Part shown: one piece after another, positions 34,410 to 42,604 of the stretch | Numbering within the stretch: position 1 is the first letter of the stretch | Layout: each line of letters starts with the position of its first letter | Source: Ohtaekwangia sp036503775 | GTDB taxonomy: Bacteria; Bacteroidota; Bacteroidia; Cytophagales; Cyclobacteriaceae | Reading direction: 5' to 3' | NCBI GenBank assembly: GCA_036503775.1 | Contig: DASXWH010000294.1 | Location: 1-64,000, forward strand | DNA length: 64,000 nt | Notes under the pieces: generated by a model | What the model saw: the letters and a program-made list of their open reading frames with translations, nothing else | Databases searched by the model: none | Told to the model about the DNA's origin: nothing | Made by a program: the position numbers and the translations under genes

Positions 34410-35129
34410 TTATTTTACTTTAGCGAACAGGATATTGTTTTCGAGGTGAATGTGCTGCAGCAGATCGGTTTCAAATTCTCTCAGCATTTTATACGTAAGC
34501 TGAAATGTTGGACAGGCATAAGCTGGAGGTGTATAATTTTCTGAGCTCTTCCGGATGGACTTAATCAGTTGTCCTGCGCGGTCATGTTCATGTTCCATTA
34601 CAGCTATGGGACCACCCAGATGTTCAGGAATCGGAGAGATATAGCAGGATGGAGAATTGCGGTCAAATATTCTTCGGATAGCCGGGAAAAGAACCTGCTC
34701 TTCCTTGGGAAGATGTTGAAGTAATTCTTCGGCAAGCTCACTGAAATCTGAACGGATGAGGTACAACACCGGACTATCCTCACCGTGCACACTGCAAACC
34801 TTATCCAGTAGTTCCTGAATTTGTGGAATGGACTCACGGACATAGCGGTGGTGATGTTGAATGATGAAGTCAATCAGTAGTGGTACTTCCCAGGTATCAA
34901 AACGAACACGGTTATCACCGCTGACATTTGATTTTGACAGCAGGATCTCGCGCCATATTTTTTCTACCGGTAAACCTGCTTTATCACAAGCATCGACAAA
35001 GTTTTTCTTACCACTGCAGCAATAATCCAGGTTATAACGATTCAGAATTTCCAGTGAGTATGGAAAAGTAAGAGCGATGTCAGCTACTGTGACCGAGGCC
35101 ATATCCAGTTGTTCATCTAAAGTGATCAT
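34410..35129 (-). CDS. ric: Di-iron Fe-S cluster repair protein (RIC / YtfE / ScdA)
   Basis: A 239-residue protein. The N-terminal ScdA domain carries YNLDYCCSGKK (residues 30-40). A hemerythrin-like four-helix domain (80-239) carries the di-iron ligands: HHHRYVRESIP, HLPKEEQVLFPAI, MEHEHDRAGQ and HIHLENNILF. RIC releases iron and helps restore Fe-S clusters damaged by NO or oxidants. A perfect ATGAT-N4-ATCAT dyad lies 67-80 bases upstream, and its induction by NO-sensing Crp/Fnr regulators is well known in other bacteria. It is divergent from the copper-receptor group. Confidence 0.95.
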   Translation of the reverse strand: MITLDEQLDMASVTVADIALTFPYSLEILNRYNLDYCCSGKKNFVDACDKAGLPVEKIWREILLSKSNVSGDNRVRFDTWEVPLLIDFIIQHHHRYVRESIPQIQELLDKVCSVHGEDSPVLYLIRSDFSELAEELLQHLPKEEQVLFPAIRRIFDRNSPSCYISPIPEHLGGPIAVMEHEHDRAGQLIKSIRKSSENYTPPAYACPTFQLTYKMLREFETDLLQHIHLENNILFAKVK

Positions 35130-35195
35130 ATCATTGTTGTTTAGTTGGAAAGACTATTATGAAGTAAAAATCCGGCCTTGTAACCAATGGTGGTT

Positions 35196-35209
35196 ATGAT
35201 CCAAATCAT
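35196..35209 (-). promoter_or_regulatory. FNR-type dyad between ric and the copper-uptake genes
   Basis: ATGAT-CCAA-ATCAT is a perfect dyad with the same half-sites as the one before the fasciclin gene. It lies 67-80 bases upstream of ric and 113 bases upstream of the divergent small gene at 35322. Either or both could be controlled from it. Confidence 0.65.
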
Positions 35210-35321
35210 ATAGCATCAATCTGATAAGACGTGAATTTGGCAGCTGTCGGAAGATCATTTCAAATCCTGACAATAGTCATGTTTTACCGGAGTAGTGCCT
35301 ATTAGGTTTGTTCAGATAATT

Positions 35322-35702
35322 ATGCGCTCTTCACTTGCCATTCTGTTTGTAATACTCTACCTGGTTGCCCTCTGCCGGCCTCTGGCTCCTCTGCTGGAGT
35401 TTTATGCACAAAGAGATTATTTCGCTACTATTCTTTGTATTAATAAGGATAAACCGCAGCTGCATTGCAACGGTCAGTGCGTTCTCATGGTCAAGCTCAA
35501 AACGGCTATGAAAGAAGAAACAGTTCCAGTATCACCTTTACCGAAAGTGAGTTTTGAAGATTATCCGCTTTCTGAAATTTGGAATCCAGAAGATACCGTT
35601 GGTGTCGGATTTGTCCTGGCACCAAAATCGTTCTCAAGAGTAGGTATTCATTACGTATCTCCATCAGGAGCAGGATACTTTCATCCACCACAACTGTCTT
35701 AA
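35322..35702 (+). CDS. Small Cys-containing membrane protein ahead of copper receptor
   Basis: A 126-residue protein with one N-terminal hydrophobic segment (SSLAILFVILYLVALC) followed by an extracytoplasmic part with LCINKDKPQLHCNGQCVLMVKLK. This C..NKDKP.L.CNG.C pattern recurs in small unnamed proteins of Bacteroidota, often near TonB-dependent receptor genes. The Cys/His spacing could bind metal. The start is the ATG rather than the GTG nine codons earlier. It is followed by a lipoprotein and an OprC-like receptor on the same strand. Function unknown; a link with copper is inferred. Confidence 0.72.
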   Translation: MRSSLAILFVILYLVALCRPLAPLLEFYAQRDYFATILCINKDKPQLHCNGQCVLMVKLKTAMKEETVPVSPLPKVSFEDYPLSEIWNPEDTVGVGFVLAPKSFSRVGIHYVSPSGAGYFHPPQLS

Positions 35703-35797
35703 TCTTCAAGACAATCATTAATAAAATTATTTAAAAAAACAGGTGCGTGAAGACGGCTAACGTCTTCATGGCAGAGCTTTGTCTAAACTATAATCAC

Positions 35798-36604
35798 ATG
35801 AAAAATAGCATTAAAAATATAGTAATTACTGCATTAGCGATGATAGCACTCGCATGCTCAGACACCGAGGTTACTCCTGATCCAACACAGGGCCTTGTTA
35901 AAATTTCAGACGGATATGCGCTGGGTGCGGAGGCTAAAGTAGAAGTGTGGGCAAAAGAGGAATTGTTTGCCGGATATAATGAGTTATACATTGTCTTGTA
36001 TGATTCTGCTAATGGTGATCAGATCACTGAATCGCACGTTCACCTTTATCCAGAAATGACCATGATGAGTGGAATGAGTCATTCATGCCCGGTAGAGGAT
36101 CCCATAAATGAAGAAGCAAATAACAGTCTGTTCCCTGCCGGAGTGATGTTCAGTATGCCATCCGGTGATATGGGATACTGGAAGCTGAATGTTCGTGTTC
36201 ATAATCATCACAATGGAAAAACCGGTTCAGCTGATTTAGATGTATCCGTTGCCAATCCGGTAACACCTCGCATGAGATCCTTTGTCAGTGGTGAAGAAAA
36301 ATTTTATGTAGGATATCGTTTTACCGGAGAGGTAAAAGTAGGTGTAAATCCTTTTGATGTAATAGCATTTCGTAAACAGGGTGATTATTACACGCCAGCA
36401 GAAGACCTTGCTTTCCGTATTGCTCCGGAAATGCCTTCTATGGATCATGGTTCACCGAACAACGTTGATCCCGTTCACACGGATCGTGGACACTACCTCG
36501 GTAAAGTAAATTTTACCATGACGGGTTTGTGGAGAGTTCACCTGGATGTTCTTCAGGATAACGAACTTATTCAGGAGATGAGCTTTGATACTACTATTGA
36601 ATGA
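35798..36604 (+). CDS. Lipoprotein with YtkA/FixH-like domains, partner of copper receptor
   Basis: The 268-residue lipoprotein starts MKNSIKNIVITALAMIALAC. The ATG is chosen over a GTG 17 codons earlier because it begins the signal peptide. The mature part seems to hold two beta-sandwich units of the YtkA/FixH kind (about 35-150 and 165-265), each ending in a GYWKLNV or GLWRVHLDV strand. The segment MTMMSGMSHSCPVEDP is rich in Met, His and Cys, as in periplasmic copper binders. It ends 19 bases before the OprC-like receptor gene, so it may pass or hold copper for it. Confidence 0.7.
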   Translation: MKNSIKNIVITALAMIALACSDTEVTPDPTQGLVKISDGYALGAEAKVEVWAKEELFAGYNELYIVLYDSANGDQITESHVHLYPEMTMMSGMSHSCPVEDPINEEANNSLFPAGVMFSMPSGDMGYWKLNVRVHNHHNGKTGSADLDVSVANPVTPRMRSFVSGEEKFYVGYRFTGEVKVGVNPFDVIAFRKQGDYYTPAEDLAFRIAPEMPSMDHGSPNNVDPVHTDRGHYLGKVNFTMTGLWRVHLDVLQDNELIQEMSFDTTIE

Positions 36605-36623
36605 ATAGTAAGCCCGTAATCAT

Positions 36624-38615
36624 ATGGCTAAGATATTAACGGTATTACTGATCCTTCAGTCAATACTAACCTTCGCTCAGGATAAAACCGATAGTATTTC
36701 AACGGTTATGCTTTCCGAAGTTACCGTTCAGTCAACTCGGGCAGAAGAAGATACCTTACAAAATTTCTTTCGGGCCAACAGGTCGGCAACACTGGAGGAT
36801 ATTTTGAATCGTGTTCCCGGTGTTTGCCTGATCAGGCGCAGCGCATACGGCCAGGAGCCCGTTCTGCGTGGAATGTCAGGTGGGCAGATCAATGTCACCA
36901 TCGATGGAATGAAGATGTTTGGGGCCTGTACCGATAAGATGGATCCGGTCACTATATATATAGAGCCGCAGAATCTCAAAACCATGGATGTGAAATTCGG
37001 ATCAAACGGAGCCATAATGGGCTCAACCGTGGGAGGAACGCTGGATATGAAACTGGCTCCACCGGTTTTATCACCTGTTCTTCTTTATGGAAAAGCTGGC
37101 GTTGGATTTCAATCTGCAGCTTCGGGAATGAATGCTTACAGCGCCTTTAATCTCAGTGGAAACAGGCACGCCTATAATGCCAGTGTGAGCTACCGGAAAG
37201 CGAATGACTACCGCGCAGGGGGAGGAACAATCGTTGAGCACTCACAATATGAAAAACTAAATTTCGCGGTGGGTGGAAAATGGGCAGCCGGGCAAGACAC
37301 CCTTCAGGCAAATATGCTCTGGGATAATGGATGGAATATCGGCTTCCCTGCATTGCCCATGGATGTAGGCCTGGCAAAGGCACGAATGTACGCGGTGAGT
37401 TTTCAGCGTTATCGTTGTCATCAGCGTCTCGAAAATCTGCAGGCGAAAATTTATTATAACAGTGTACATCATACCATGGACGACAGCCAGCGTGAGGATG
37501 TAATCATGCATATGGATATGCCCGGAGAAAGCACTACATCAGGTTTGTATGTGGAAGGAAAATTTCAGGCGGCCGGGAAACATACACTTTCTTTCCGCTC
37601 TGATTTTTATCTGAATAAAGTGCTGGCTGAAATGGTTATGTATCCTGATGATGGCCCATCCATGTATATGCAAACCTGGCCTTCGTCTGACCGAAGTGTA
37701 TCGGGTATATATATCCAGGATAATTACCGCATCTCCTATGTTACGCGACTTACATTAAGTGCCCGGCTCGATCTGGCCAGAACCACTATAAATCCAGGTC
37801 TGGGCAGAGATCAGCTGGAAGTTTTTTATGATCTTCCGGTAGGAGCATCTTATGAGGATGCTAAATCAGTTAATATCAACGTACGTCAGCTGTTGAGTGA
37901 GCAATTTATACTTGATATTCATGCTGGCTATGGAGAGCGGTTTCCTACACTGAGTGAAACATACGGTTATTATTTATTCAACCGGTACGATGGATACGAT
38001 TACATCGGCAACCCCAATCTTAACCTTGAAAAAAGCTGGTCTGGTGATGTGACACTGAATTTTTATAGCGATCGTATTCAGGCCGGACTTTCCGGGTTCT
38101 ACCAGTATATGCCTGATTATATTTTTGCGCAAAGCGCTGAAGATATTTCTCCCATGACACCCGGAGCGCGTGGTGTTAAGGTTTATCATAATATTTCTTC
38201 AGCTACACTAGCAGGAGGTGAACTAAGTGTGCTGGCCAGACTTACAAGGACACTTCAGGTGATCAGTGTTTCCAAATATACCTGGGGCGCTGATCATTCG
38301 GGTTGGCCATTACCTTTGATCGCACCGCTGAGTAATACAACGACACTGCAGCTCACGCAAAAACAATTGACCATGCAGCTGGAATGTGAAAGTGGGACAG
38401 CACAGCGAAGGGTCAACGAATCCTTCGGTGAAGATGAAACTCCCGCGTATGCAGTCTTTAATGCACGATTAGGATATAACTTTCAATCTACCCGAATGAC
38501 GTTAAACGCGGGTTTTGAGAATATTTTTGATAAAGCATACTATACACATATGGATTGGGGGAATGTTCTTAGGCCAGGCCGGAACTTTTTATTGACATTG
38601 GAATTAAAATTTTAA
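36624..38615 (+). CDS. OprC-type TonB-dependent copper receptor
   Basis: A 663-residue outer-membrane receptor with a signal peptide, plug domain (30-150) and beta barrel ending in LLTLELKF with the terminal aromatic. The plug contains GACTDKMDPVT, placing Cys102 and Met106 as CxxxM. The barrel has HHTMDD, placing His283 and Met285 as HxM. Pseudomonas OprC binds copper with exactly such a CxxxM plus HxM site, with nearly equal separation. The receptor therefore likely imports copper, useful for NosZ and the cbb3 oxidase. It follows a Met/His-rich lipoprotein gene and precedes an ECF sigma gene. Confidence 0.85.
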   Translation: MAKILTVLLILQSILTFAQDKTDSISTVMLSEVTVQSTRAEEDTLQNFFRANRSATLEDILNRVPGVCLIRRSAYGQEPVLRGMSGGQINVTIDGMKMFGACTDKMDPVTIYIEPQNLKTMDVKFGSNGAIMGSTVGGTLDMKLAPPVLSPVLLYGKAGVGFQSAASGMNAYSAFNLSGNRHAYNASVSYRKANDYRAGGGTIVEHSQYEKLNFAVGGKWAAGQDTLQANMLWDNGWNIGFPALPMDVGLAKARMYAVSFQRYRCHQRLENLQAKIYYNSVHHTMDDSQREDVIMHMDMPGESTTSGLYVEGKFQAAGKHTLSFRSDFYLNKVLAEMVMYPDDGPSMYMQTWPSSDRSVSGIYIQDNYRISYVTRLTLSARLDLARTTINPGLGRDQLEVFYDLPVGASYEDAKSVNINVRQLLSEQFILDIHAGYGERFPTLSETYGYYLFNRYDGYDYIGNPNLNLEKSWSGDVTLNFYSDRIQAGLSGFYQYMPDYIFAQSAEDISPMTPGARGVKVYHNISSATLAGGELSVLARLTRTLQVISVSKYTWGADHSGWPLPLIAPLSNTTTLQLTQKQLTMQLECESGTAQRRVNESFGEDETPAYAVFNARLGYNFQSTRMTLNAGFENIFDKAYYTHMDWGNVLRPGRNFLLTLELKF

Positions 38616-38681
38616 AAAAATAACGATTCGGGGTGATGACAGGAAGAATGCGGTATTAAGGAATAACTAACTTTGTGGTCC

Positions 38682-39218
38682 ATGAGGATTTCAGAAAATC
38701 TATTATTGAAGAATCTTAAAACCGGAGATAATTCTTCTTTTGAATATCTGTATAAAACCAGTTATCCTTCCGTTGAATTTTACATTCGGAAGAACAGCGG
38801 TACACCACAAGACGCGCGCGATACTTTTCAGGAAGCGATAGTGGTGTTACTTGAAAAAATAAATCGGCCTGACTTTGTTCTGACATCCTCATTAAAAACC
38901 TATTTGTTTGCCATTTCAAGGAACCTGTGGTTAAAACATCTGCGGGATAATAAACTGGTTTATCAGGATCATCTGCCGGATGAGATAGAGGAAGTTCCAT
39001 CCGATGTTGAGGTAGAATTACCGGTTATGCAAAAGATCCAAATTTGGTTGAGCCGGGTTACGGCAAATTGCCAGCGTATTCTTAAAGCATTATTCTTTTA
39101 TGAAGAACCGATGGACGTTCTGATGGCAAAAATGGGCTGGAAGAACAAACACACTGCTGCCAATCAAAAGTATAAATGTATAGAGCAGGTGAAAAAGGAA
39201 ATGGTTAAGGAGCTTTAA
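38682..39218 (+). CDS. ECF-type RNA polymerase sigma factor
   Basis: A 178-residue sigma-70 family protein. Region 2 is FEYLYKTSYPSVEFYIRKN...DARDTFQEAIVVLLEKI, with LKTYLFAISRNLWLKHLR, and region 4 is ANCQRILKALFFYEEPMDVLMAKMGWKNKHTAANQKYKCIEQ. ATG at 38682 is used; a TTG three codons earlier is weaker. A TAACTTTG element ends only seven bases before the ATG, so the transcript may be leaderless. No anti-sigma gene follows. It may control the preceding copper receptor, but no shared promoter was shown. Confidence 0.9.
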   Translation: MRISENLLLKNLKTGDNSSFEYLYKTSYPSVEFYIRKNSGTPQDARDTFQEAIVVLLEKINRPDFVLTSSLKTYLFAISRNLWLKHLRDNKLVYQDHLPDEIEEVPSDVEVELPVMQKIQIWLSRVTANCQRILKALFFYEEPMDVLMAKMGWKNKHTAANQKYKCIEQVKKEMVKEL

Positions 39219-39230
39219 GCTCCTTTTTTT
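39207..39230 (+). terminator. Intrinsic terminator of the ECF sigma gene
   Basis: AAGGAGC-TTTAA-GCTCCTT followed directly by a run of T forms a 7-bp stem with the sigma-factor stop codon in its loop. It is a strong intrinsic terminator, so the small genes after it need their own promoter. Confidence 0.85.
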
Positions 39231-39297
39231 ATTTATGGTTCCGGGCGATAGTGTTATCGTACGGGTATTAACTGTTGAACCTTAAAATCAAAAACGT

Positions 39298-39378
39298 ATG
39301 ACCACAAAAACAAAGATGATCCTCTGCATTGTTTCGGTAAGCTTATTGGCCATGTGCCTGTATCATTTTTTTGGATAG
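39298..39378 (+). CDS. Possible 26-residue membrane peptide
   Basis: A short frame (MTTKTKMILCIVSVSLLAMC then LYHFFG) has basic residues followed by a single hydrophobic helix with two Cys, a plausible membrane micropeptide. It stops 3 bases before the next small gene on the same strand. There is no way to prove translation from one sequence. Confidence 0.4.
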   Translation: MTTKTKMILCIVSVSLLAMCLYHFFG

Positions 39379-39381
39379 CGT

Positions 39382-39588
39382 ATGAAGGAATCTATGAATG
39401 TATGGGGTATCCGGGAATTTGAAGGTGATGGTGTAAGCTGTCCGATCACTCCGGCCAATCTGCCCTTTTACAAAAAAGTATTGCTGTTCTTTTTCCGATT
39501 CGGTGTTTGCCCGATGTGTATAACCATGAGTTTGGTGTATAACCTGGGGAAACCGTTCCGGAAATTATGGAGAACCAGAAAGGAGTGA
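39382..39588 (+). CDS. Hypothetical 68-residue protein
   Basis: The product has an N-terminal soluble part (NVWGIREFEGDGVSCPITP), one hydrophobic segment with two Cys (VLLFFFRFGVCPMCITMSLV) and a basic tail (RKLWRTRKE). It is probably a small membrane protein. I recognise no family. The CPMC motif could be redox-active or bind metal. It ends 8 bases before the convergent rhaB gene. Confidence 0.5.
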   Translation: MKESMNVWGIREFEGDGVSCPITPANLPFYKKVLLFFFRFGVCPMCITMSLVYNLGKPFRKLWRTRKE

Positions 39589-39596
39589 GATGGATT

Positions 39597-40937
39597 CTAT
39601 CGTAGAATAGTACTCGCACCGGTATAGTATTTCAGATTCAGCACATCTGAACGTAGCGGTTTTTTATTCCAGTGCTGATGTATAGCCATAGCTGCACCCA
39701 GTGCGCTGGCTTGTGCCATGGAGGCTGCATACACTTCAATGTTGGGAAAGGAAGAAGCAAGGAGATTCATAAAAACAGGATTCTTGCTGAATCCACCATC
39801 CACGAATATGCGCTTTACCGGTGTGTTCTTTAAAACAAGTTTGGTGGAGCTTACCTGCAGGTTCACCAGGCTACGGATGAGTTGTGTATAAGCTTCTGCG
39901 TAAGAAGAATACGTTGACAGATCATCCTGCTTAAGAAAATCAACTCCGGTGGATTGTGCAAGCTCAGGCATGTACTCCACTGTTTTGTAATAACCTTCCT
40001 GCACGTGAAAGTGTTCAGCTAATCGTTTTGTCTGTTTTTCATGTTCGAATCCGGCAAACAGTCTTGAAGCCTTAACGTGATTTCCCCGATATGACAAGTA
40101 GCAGAGGCAATCTTTTTCTAATTCTTCTACGGTAAGAGGATCATCCGTAAAAGGATTGAGGCTGATGCACCATGTTCCGGTTGAGAGTAATAAAAATGGC
40201 TCAGGAAAACTGACGAGGTATGGAATCAGTGCCGCGGAGCTGTCGTGCAGGCCTATGCCGCACAGGATATCTTTACCATTTAGCGATACCGGTACTGCTC
40301 CATCGGAAGAACGGATAGGTGCAAGCTTGGGGAGGACCCCTTCTGCTTTTACCCAATCATGGTATATGTGCAATGGGAAATTCCAAAGGTTGGTATGACA
40401 GCCAATGCTGGTGATGTCTGAGTAACATTGTTTGTGAAACAGGTATGCAGCATACTGTGGCAAATGCAGACTCGTTTGAATTCTTCTGAACAGATCAGGC
40501 TGTTTGTATTTCAGCTGGTAGAGCTGCATGCCTGAATTCAGATTCCCCAATACCGGTGATGCTGTGAACATGGAAAAGGCCATTTCACCTCCGTAATCAT
40601 TGTAGAATTTCTTTTTCAGATCTTCCGGAAAGGGCTTGAGATAATTATATAAAGGAGTAATGGGCTTCCCGTCATTTCCCAAATGAACAAAACTTGCACC
40701 GTAAGAGGAGAAGTTGACAGCCTTAATGTCGAACTGTTTATTGGAGCTCACTTCCTGAAAGCATTCGTTCATCCATTTCGTGAGTGCTTCAATATCTTCA
40801 CAAGCTTCTCCATCTTCATCGGTGACCTCTTCAAGCTTCACAGATTTTTCCAATACGATATTATACGCTTCATCGAAAAGGAAAAGCTTCTTGTTGGTTT
40901 TTCCAATGTCAAATATCGCAATGACGGAAGTTGGCAT
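39597..40937 (-). CDS. rhaB: L-rhamnulokinase (FGGY family)
   Basis: A 446-residue sugar kinase. The N-terminal ATP-binding strand is IAIFDIGKTNKKLFLFD, and the C-terminal FGGY domain has VDGGFSKNPVFMNLLA and ALGAAMAIH. GLHDSSAALIPYL resembles the substrate region of rhamnulokinases. It phosphorylates L-rhamnulose from RhaI to rhamnulose-1-phosphate. It is the last gene in the order rhaT, rhaDE, rhaM, rhaI, rhaB. The specific substrate rests on its neighbours as well as on the family. Confidence 0.92.
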   Translation of the reverse strand: MPTSVIAIFDIGKTNKKLFLFDEAYNIVLEKSVKLEEVTDEDGEACEDIEALTKWMNECFQEVSSNKQFDIKAVNFSSYGASFVHLGNDGKPITPLYNYLKPFPEDLKKKFYNDYGGEMAFSMFTASPVLGNLNSGMQLYQLKYKQPDLFRRIQTSLHLPQYAAYLFHKQCYSDITSIGCHTNLWNFPLHIYHDWVKAEGVLPKLAPIRSSDGAVPVSLNGKDILCGIGLHDSSAALIPYLVSFPEPFLLLSTGTWCISLNPFTDDPLTVEELEKDCLCYLSYRGNHVKASRLFAGFEHEKQTKRLAEHFHVQEGYYKTVEYMPELAQSTGVDFLKQDDLSTYSSYAEAYTQLIRSLVNLQVSSTKLVLKNTPVKRIFVDGGFSKNPVFMNLLASSFPNIEVYAASMAQASALGAAMAIHQHWNKKPLRSDVLNLKYYTGASTILR

Positions 40938-40989
40938 AAACGATTTTCAGATTTCAGATTCCAAATTCCAAAGTAGGACAGATATGGAT

Positions 40990-42264
40990 TTATAAACCAG
41001 TGGCCACAGTCTGAGAGCCGCGTTCTTTAACGAGCTGCTCTCTGATTTTTAATTCACGAAAGAGGTCCACGGGGTTTAATGCCGCCCCTGCACGGAGCCT
41101 GGCTTCCGCTACCAAAGGTCTCACATCCGTACGATAAGCTGTCTGTAAAATTTCCTGGGCCAACGCTACGTCATTTTTTTCCTGCGCAAACTCCAGCGCT
41201 TTCTGATCAACCAGCAACGCCTGTGCATAGGCCAGCTGAATGGCTTCAACAGACTGCAGTAAATCTTCCAACGGATCCTTTACATTGTGAGAAGCATCGA
41301 TCATCCAGCCCAGGTCTGATGCGTGATTCATTTTTCGCGCATCCATACCTTCTACCAGTTCATGAAAAATCAGAAACAGCTGATACGGATTAATACTGCC
41401 TACTGTTAGATCATCATCACCGTATTTTGAATCATTGAAATGGAATCCACCGAGTTTACCTTCCATAAGCAATAATGAAACAATCTGCTCGATGTTGGCA
41501 TTGGGCAGGTGGTGTCCTAAGTCTACCAACGTGTATGCTTTTGGCCCGAGTTTGGAAGCATACAATAAAGACTGTCCCCAATCACCTACAGTCATAGAAT
41601 AGAAGTTTGGTTCGTACGCTTTATACTCTACAAACATTTTCCAGTTATCGGGAAGTGCTGCGTAGATCTTCTCAAGTCCGTTTAAGGTATTTTCAAATGC
41701 TTTTCTGAAGTTTAATTGTCCCGGGAAACACGAGCCGTCTGACAACCATACGGTGATGGATTCAGAGCCCAATTCTTTTCCGTAATGGATTACTTCCAGG
41801 TTGTGCTCAATAGCCTGATCACGGATTTTCTTATCGACATGTTGCAATGAGCCAAACTTGTAACTATGCGGTTGACCTTTCTGATCCTGAAAGGTATTGG
41901 AATTTACGGCATCAAACCTGATGTCGAGCTGTGCCGCTAATGCTTTAACAGCTTTCGCATTTTTCGGAATATCCCAAGGAATGTGCAGTGAAATAGCACC
42001 ACTTGATTTATTCAAGGCATGCAACAAGCCGATGTCTTCTATTTTTTCTTCCAGGCTGCCTGGCTCACCTGCACCTGCAAACCTTCCGAAACGTGTTCCA
42101 CCTGTGCCTAATGCCCAGCTGGGAATGGCGATTTGAAATTCAACAAGCCTTTTGATAATATCTTCACTACCCTGGATCTCGGATTTCAGAAAATCTATCT
42201 TTCTCTTGTGACTGCCCGCGAGTTTGTGATTGTGTTCTTCGATCTGATATTTCTCCAGCTTCAT
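40990..42264 (-). CDS. rhaI: L-rhamnose isomerase (RhaI type)
   Basis: A 424-residue TIM-barrel isomerase of the Pseudomonas stutzeri RhaI type rather than the E. coli RhaA type. Typical segments are TGGTRFGRFAGAGEPGSLEEKIEDI, SLHIPWD, DLGHHLPNANIEQIV and GGFHFNDSKYGDDDLTVGS, which hold the metal ligands (Glu, Asp, His). It converts L-rhamnose to L-rhamnulose. It starts 9 bases after rhaM. Confidence 0.94.
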   Translation of the reverse strand: MKLEKYQIEEHNHKLAGSHKRKIDFLKSEIQGSEDIIKRLVEFQIAIPSWALGTGGTRFGRFAGAGEPGSLEEKIEDIGLLHALNKSSGAISLHIPWDIPKNAKAVKALAAQLDIRFDAVNSNTFQDQKGQPHSYKFGSLQHVDKKIRDQAIEHNLEVIHYGKELGSESITVWLSDGSCFPGQLNFRKAFENTLNGLEKIYAALPDNWKMFVEYKAYEPNFYSMTVGDWGQSLLYASKLGPKAYTLVDLGHHLPNANIEQIVSLLLMEGKLGGFHFNDSKYGDDDLTVGSINPYQLFLIFHELVEGMDARKMNHASDLGWMIDASHNVKDPLEDLLQSVEAIQLAYAQALLVDQKALEFAQEKNDVALAQEILQTAYRTDVRPLVAEARLRAGAALNPVDLFRELKIREQLVKERGSQTVATGL

Positions 42265-42273
42265 AAGGATAGG

Positions 42274-42588
42274 TTACGGTAAATAAAATACTTCTTTCAG
42301 CGGTACGCTCACCGGGCTGTTGTCCGGATTGGATTCCATAATGTCTTTCATGTACGCCCACCATTTTTTCATGACAGGATGATGAGGGAGTTTATCCAGC
42401 GCTTCGGGCGAATTGGTCTTCAACACACCGAAGAGGCTTAGCGTTTCTTCATCCAGAAAAATGGAATATTCTTTTATGCCGGTTTCTTTCAAGAGTATAC
42501 TCAACTCCGGCCAGATCTGATCATGTCTGCGCTTGTATTCATCAACCTGTCCGGCATACAATTTCATTTTGAAGGCCACGCGTTTCAT
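42274..42588 (-). CDS. rhaM: L-rhamnose mutarotase
   Basis: A 104-residue protein of the RhaM/RhaU family: KRVAFKMKLYAGQVDEYKRRHDQIWPEL with the catalytic-type His, then YSIFLDEETLSLFGVL and PVMKKWWAYMKDIM. It interconverts alpha and beta anomers of L-rhamnose to speed entry into catabolism. The start is set at MKRVAF; one extra Met in front is equally possible. A longer frame overlapping rhaDE codes nothing recognisable. Confidence 0.93.
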   Translation of the reverse strand: MKRVAFKMKLYAGQVDEYKRRHDQIWPELSILLKETGIKEYSIFLDEETLSLFGVLKTNSPEALDKLPHHPVMKKWWAYMKDIMESNPDNSPVSVPLKEVFYLP

Positions 42589-42604
42589 CATGGAATTTAC
42601 GCAA

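Noticed and set aside
40938..40989. TCAGATT repeats between rhaB and rhaI
   Set aside because: Short low-complexity repetition without dyad symmetry or promoter context; no function can be supported.
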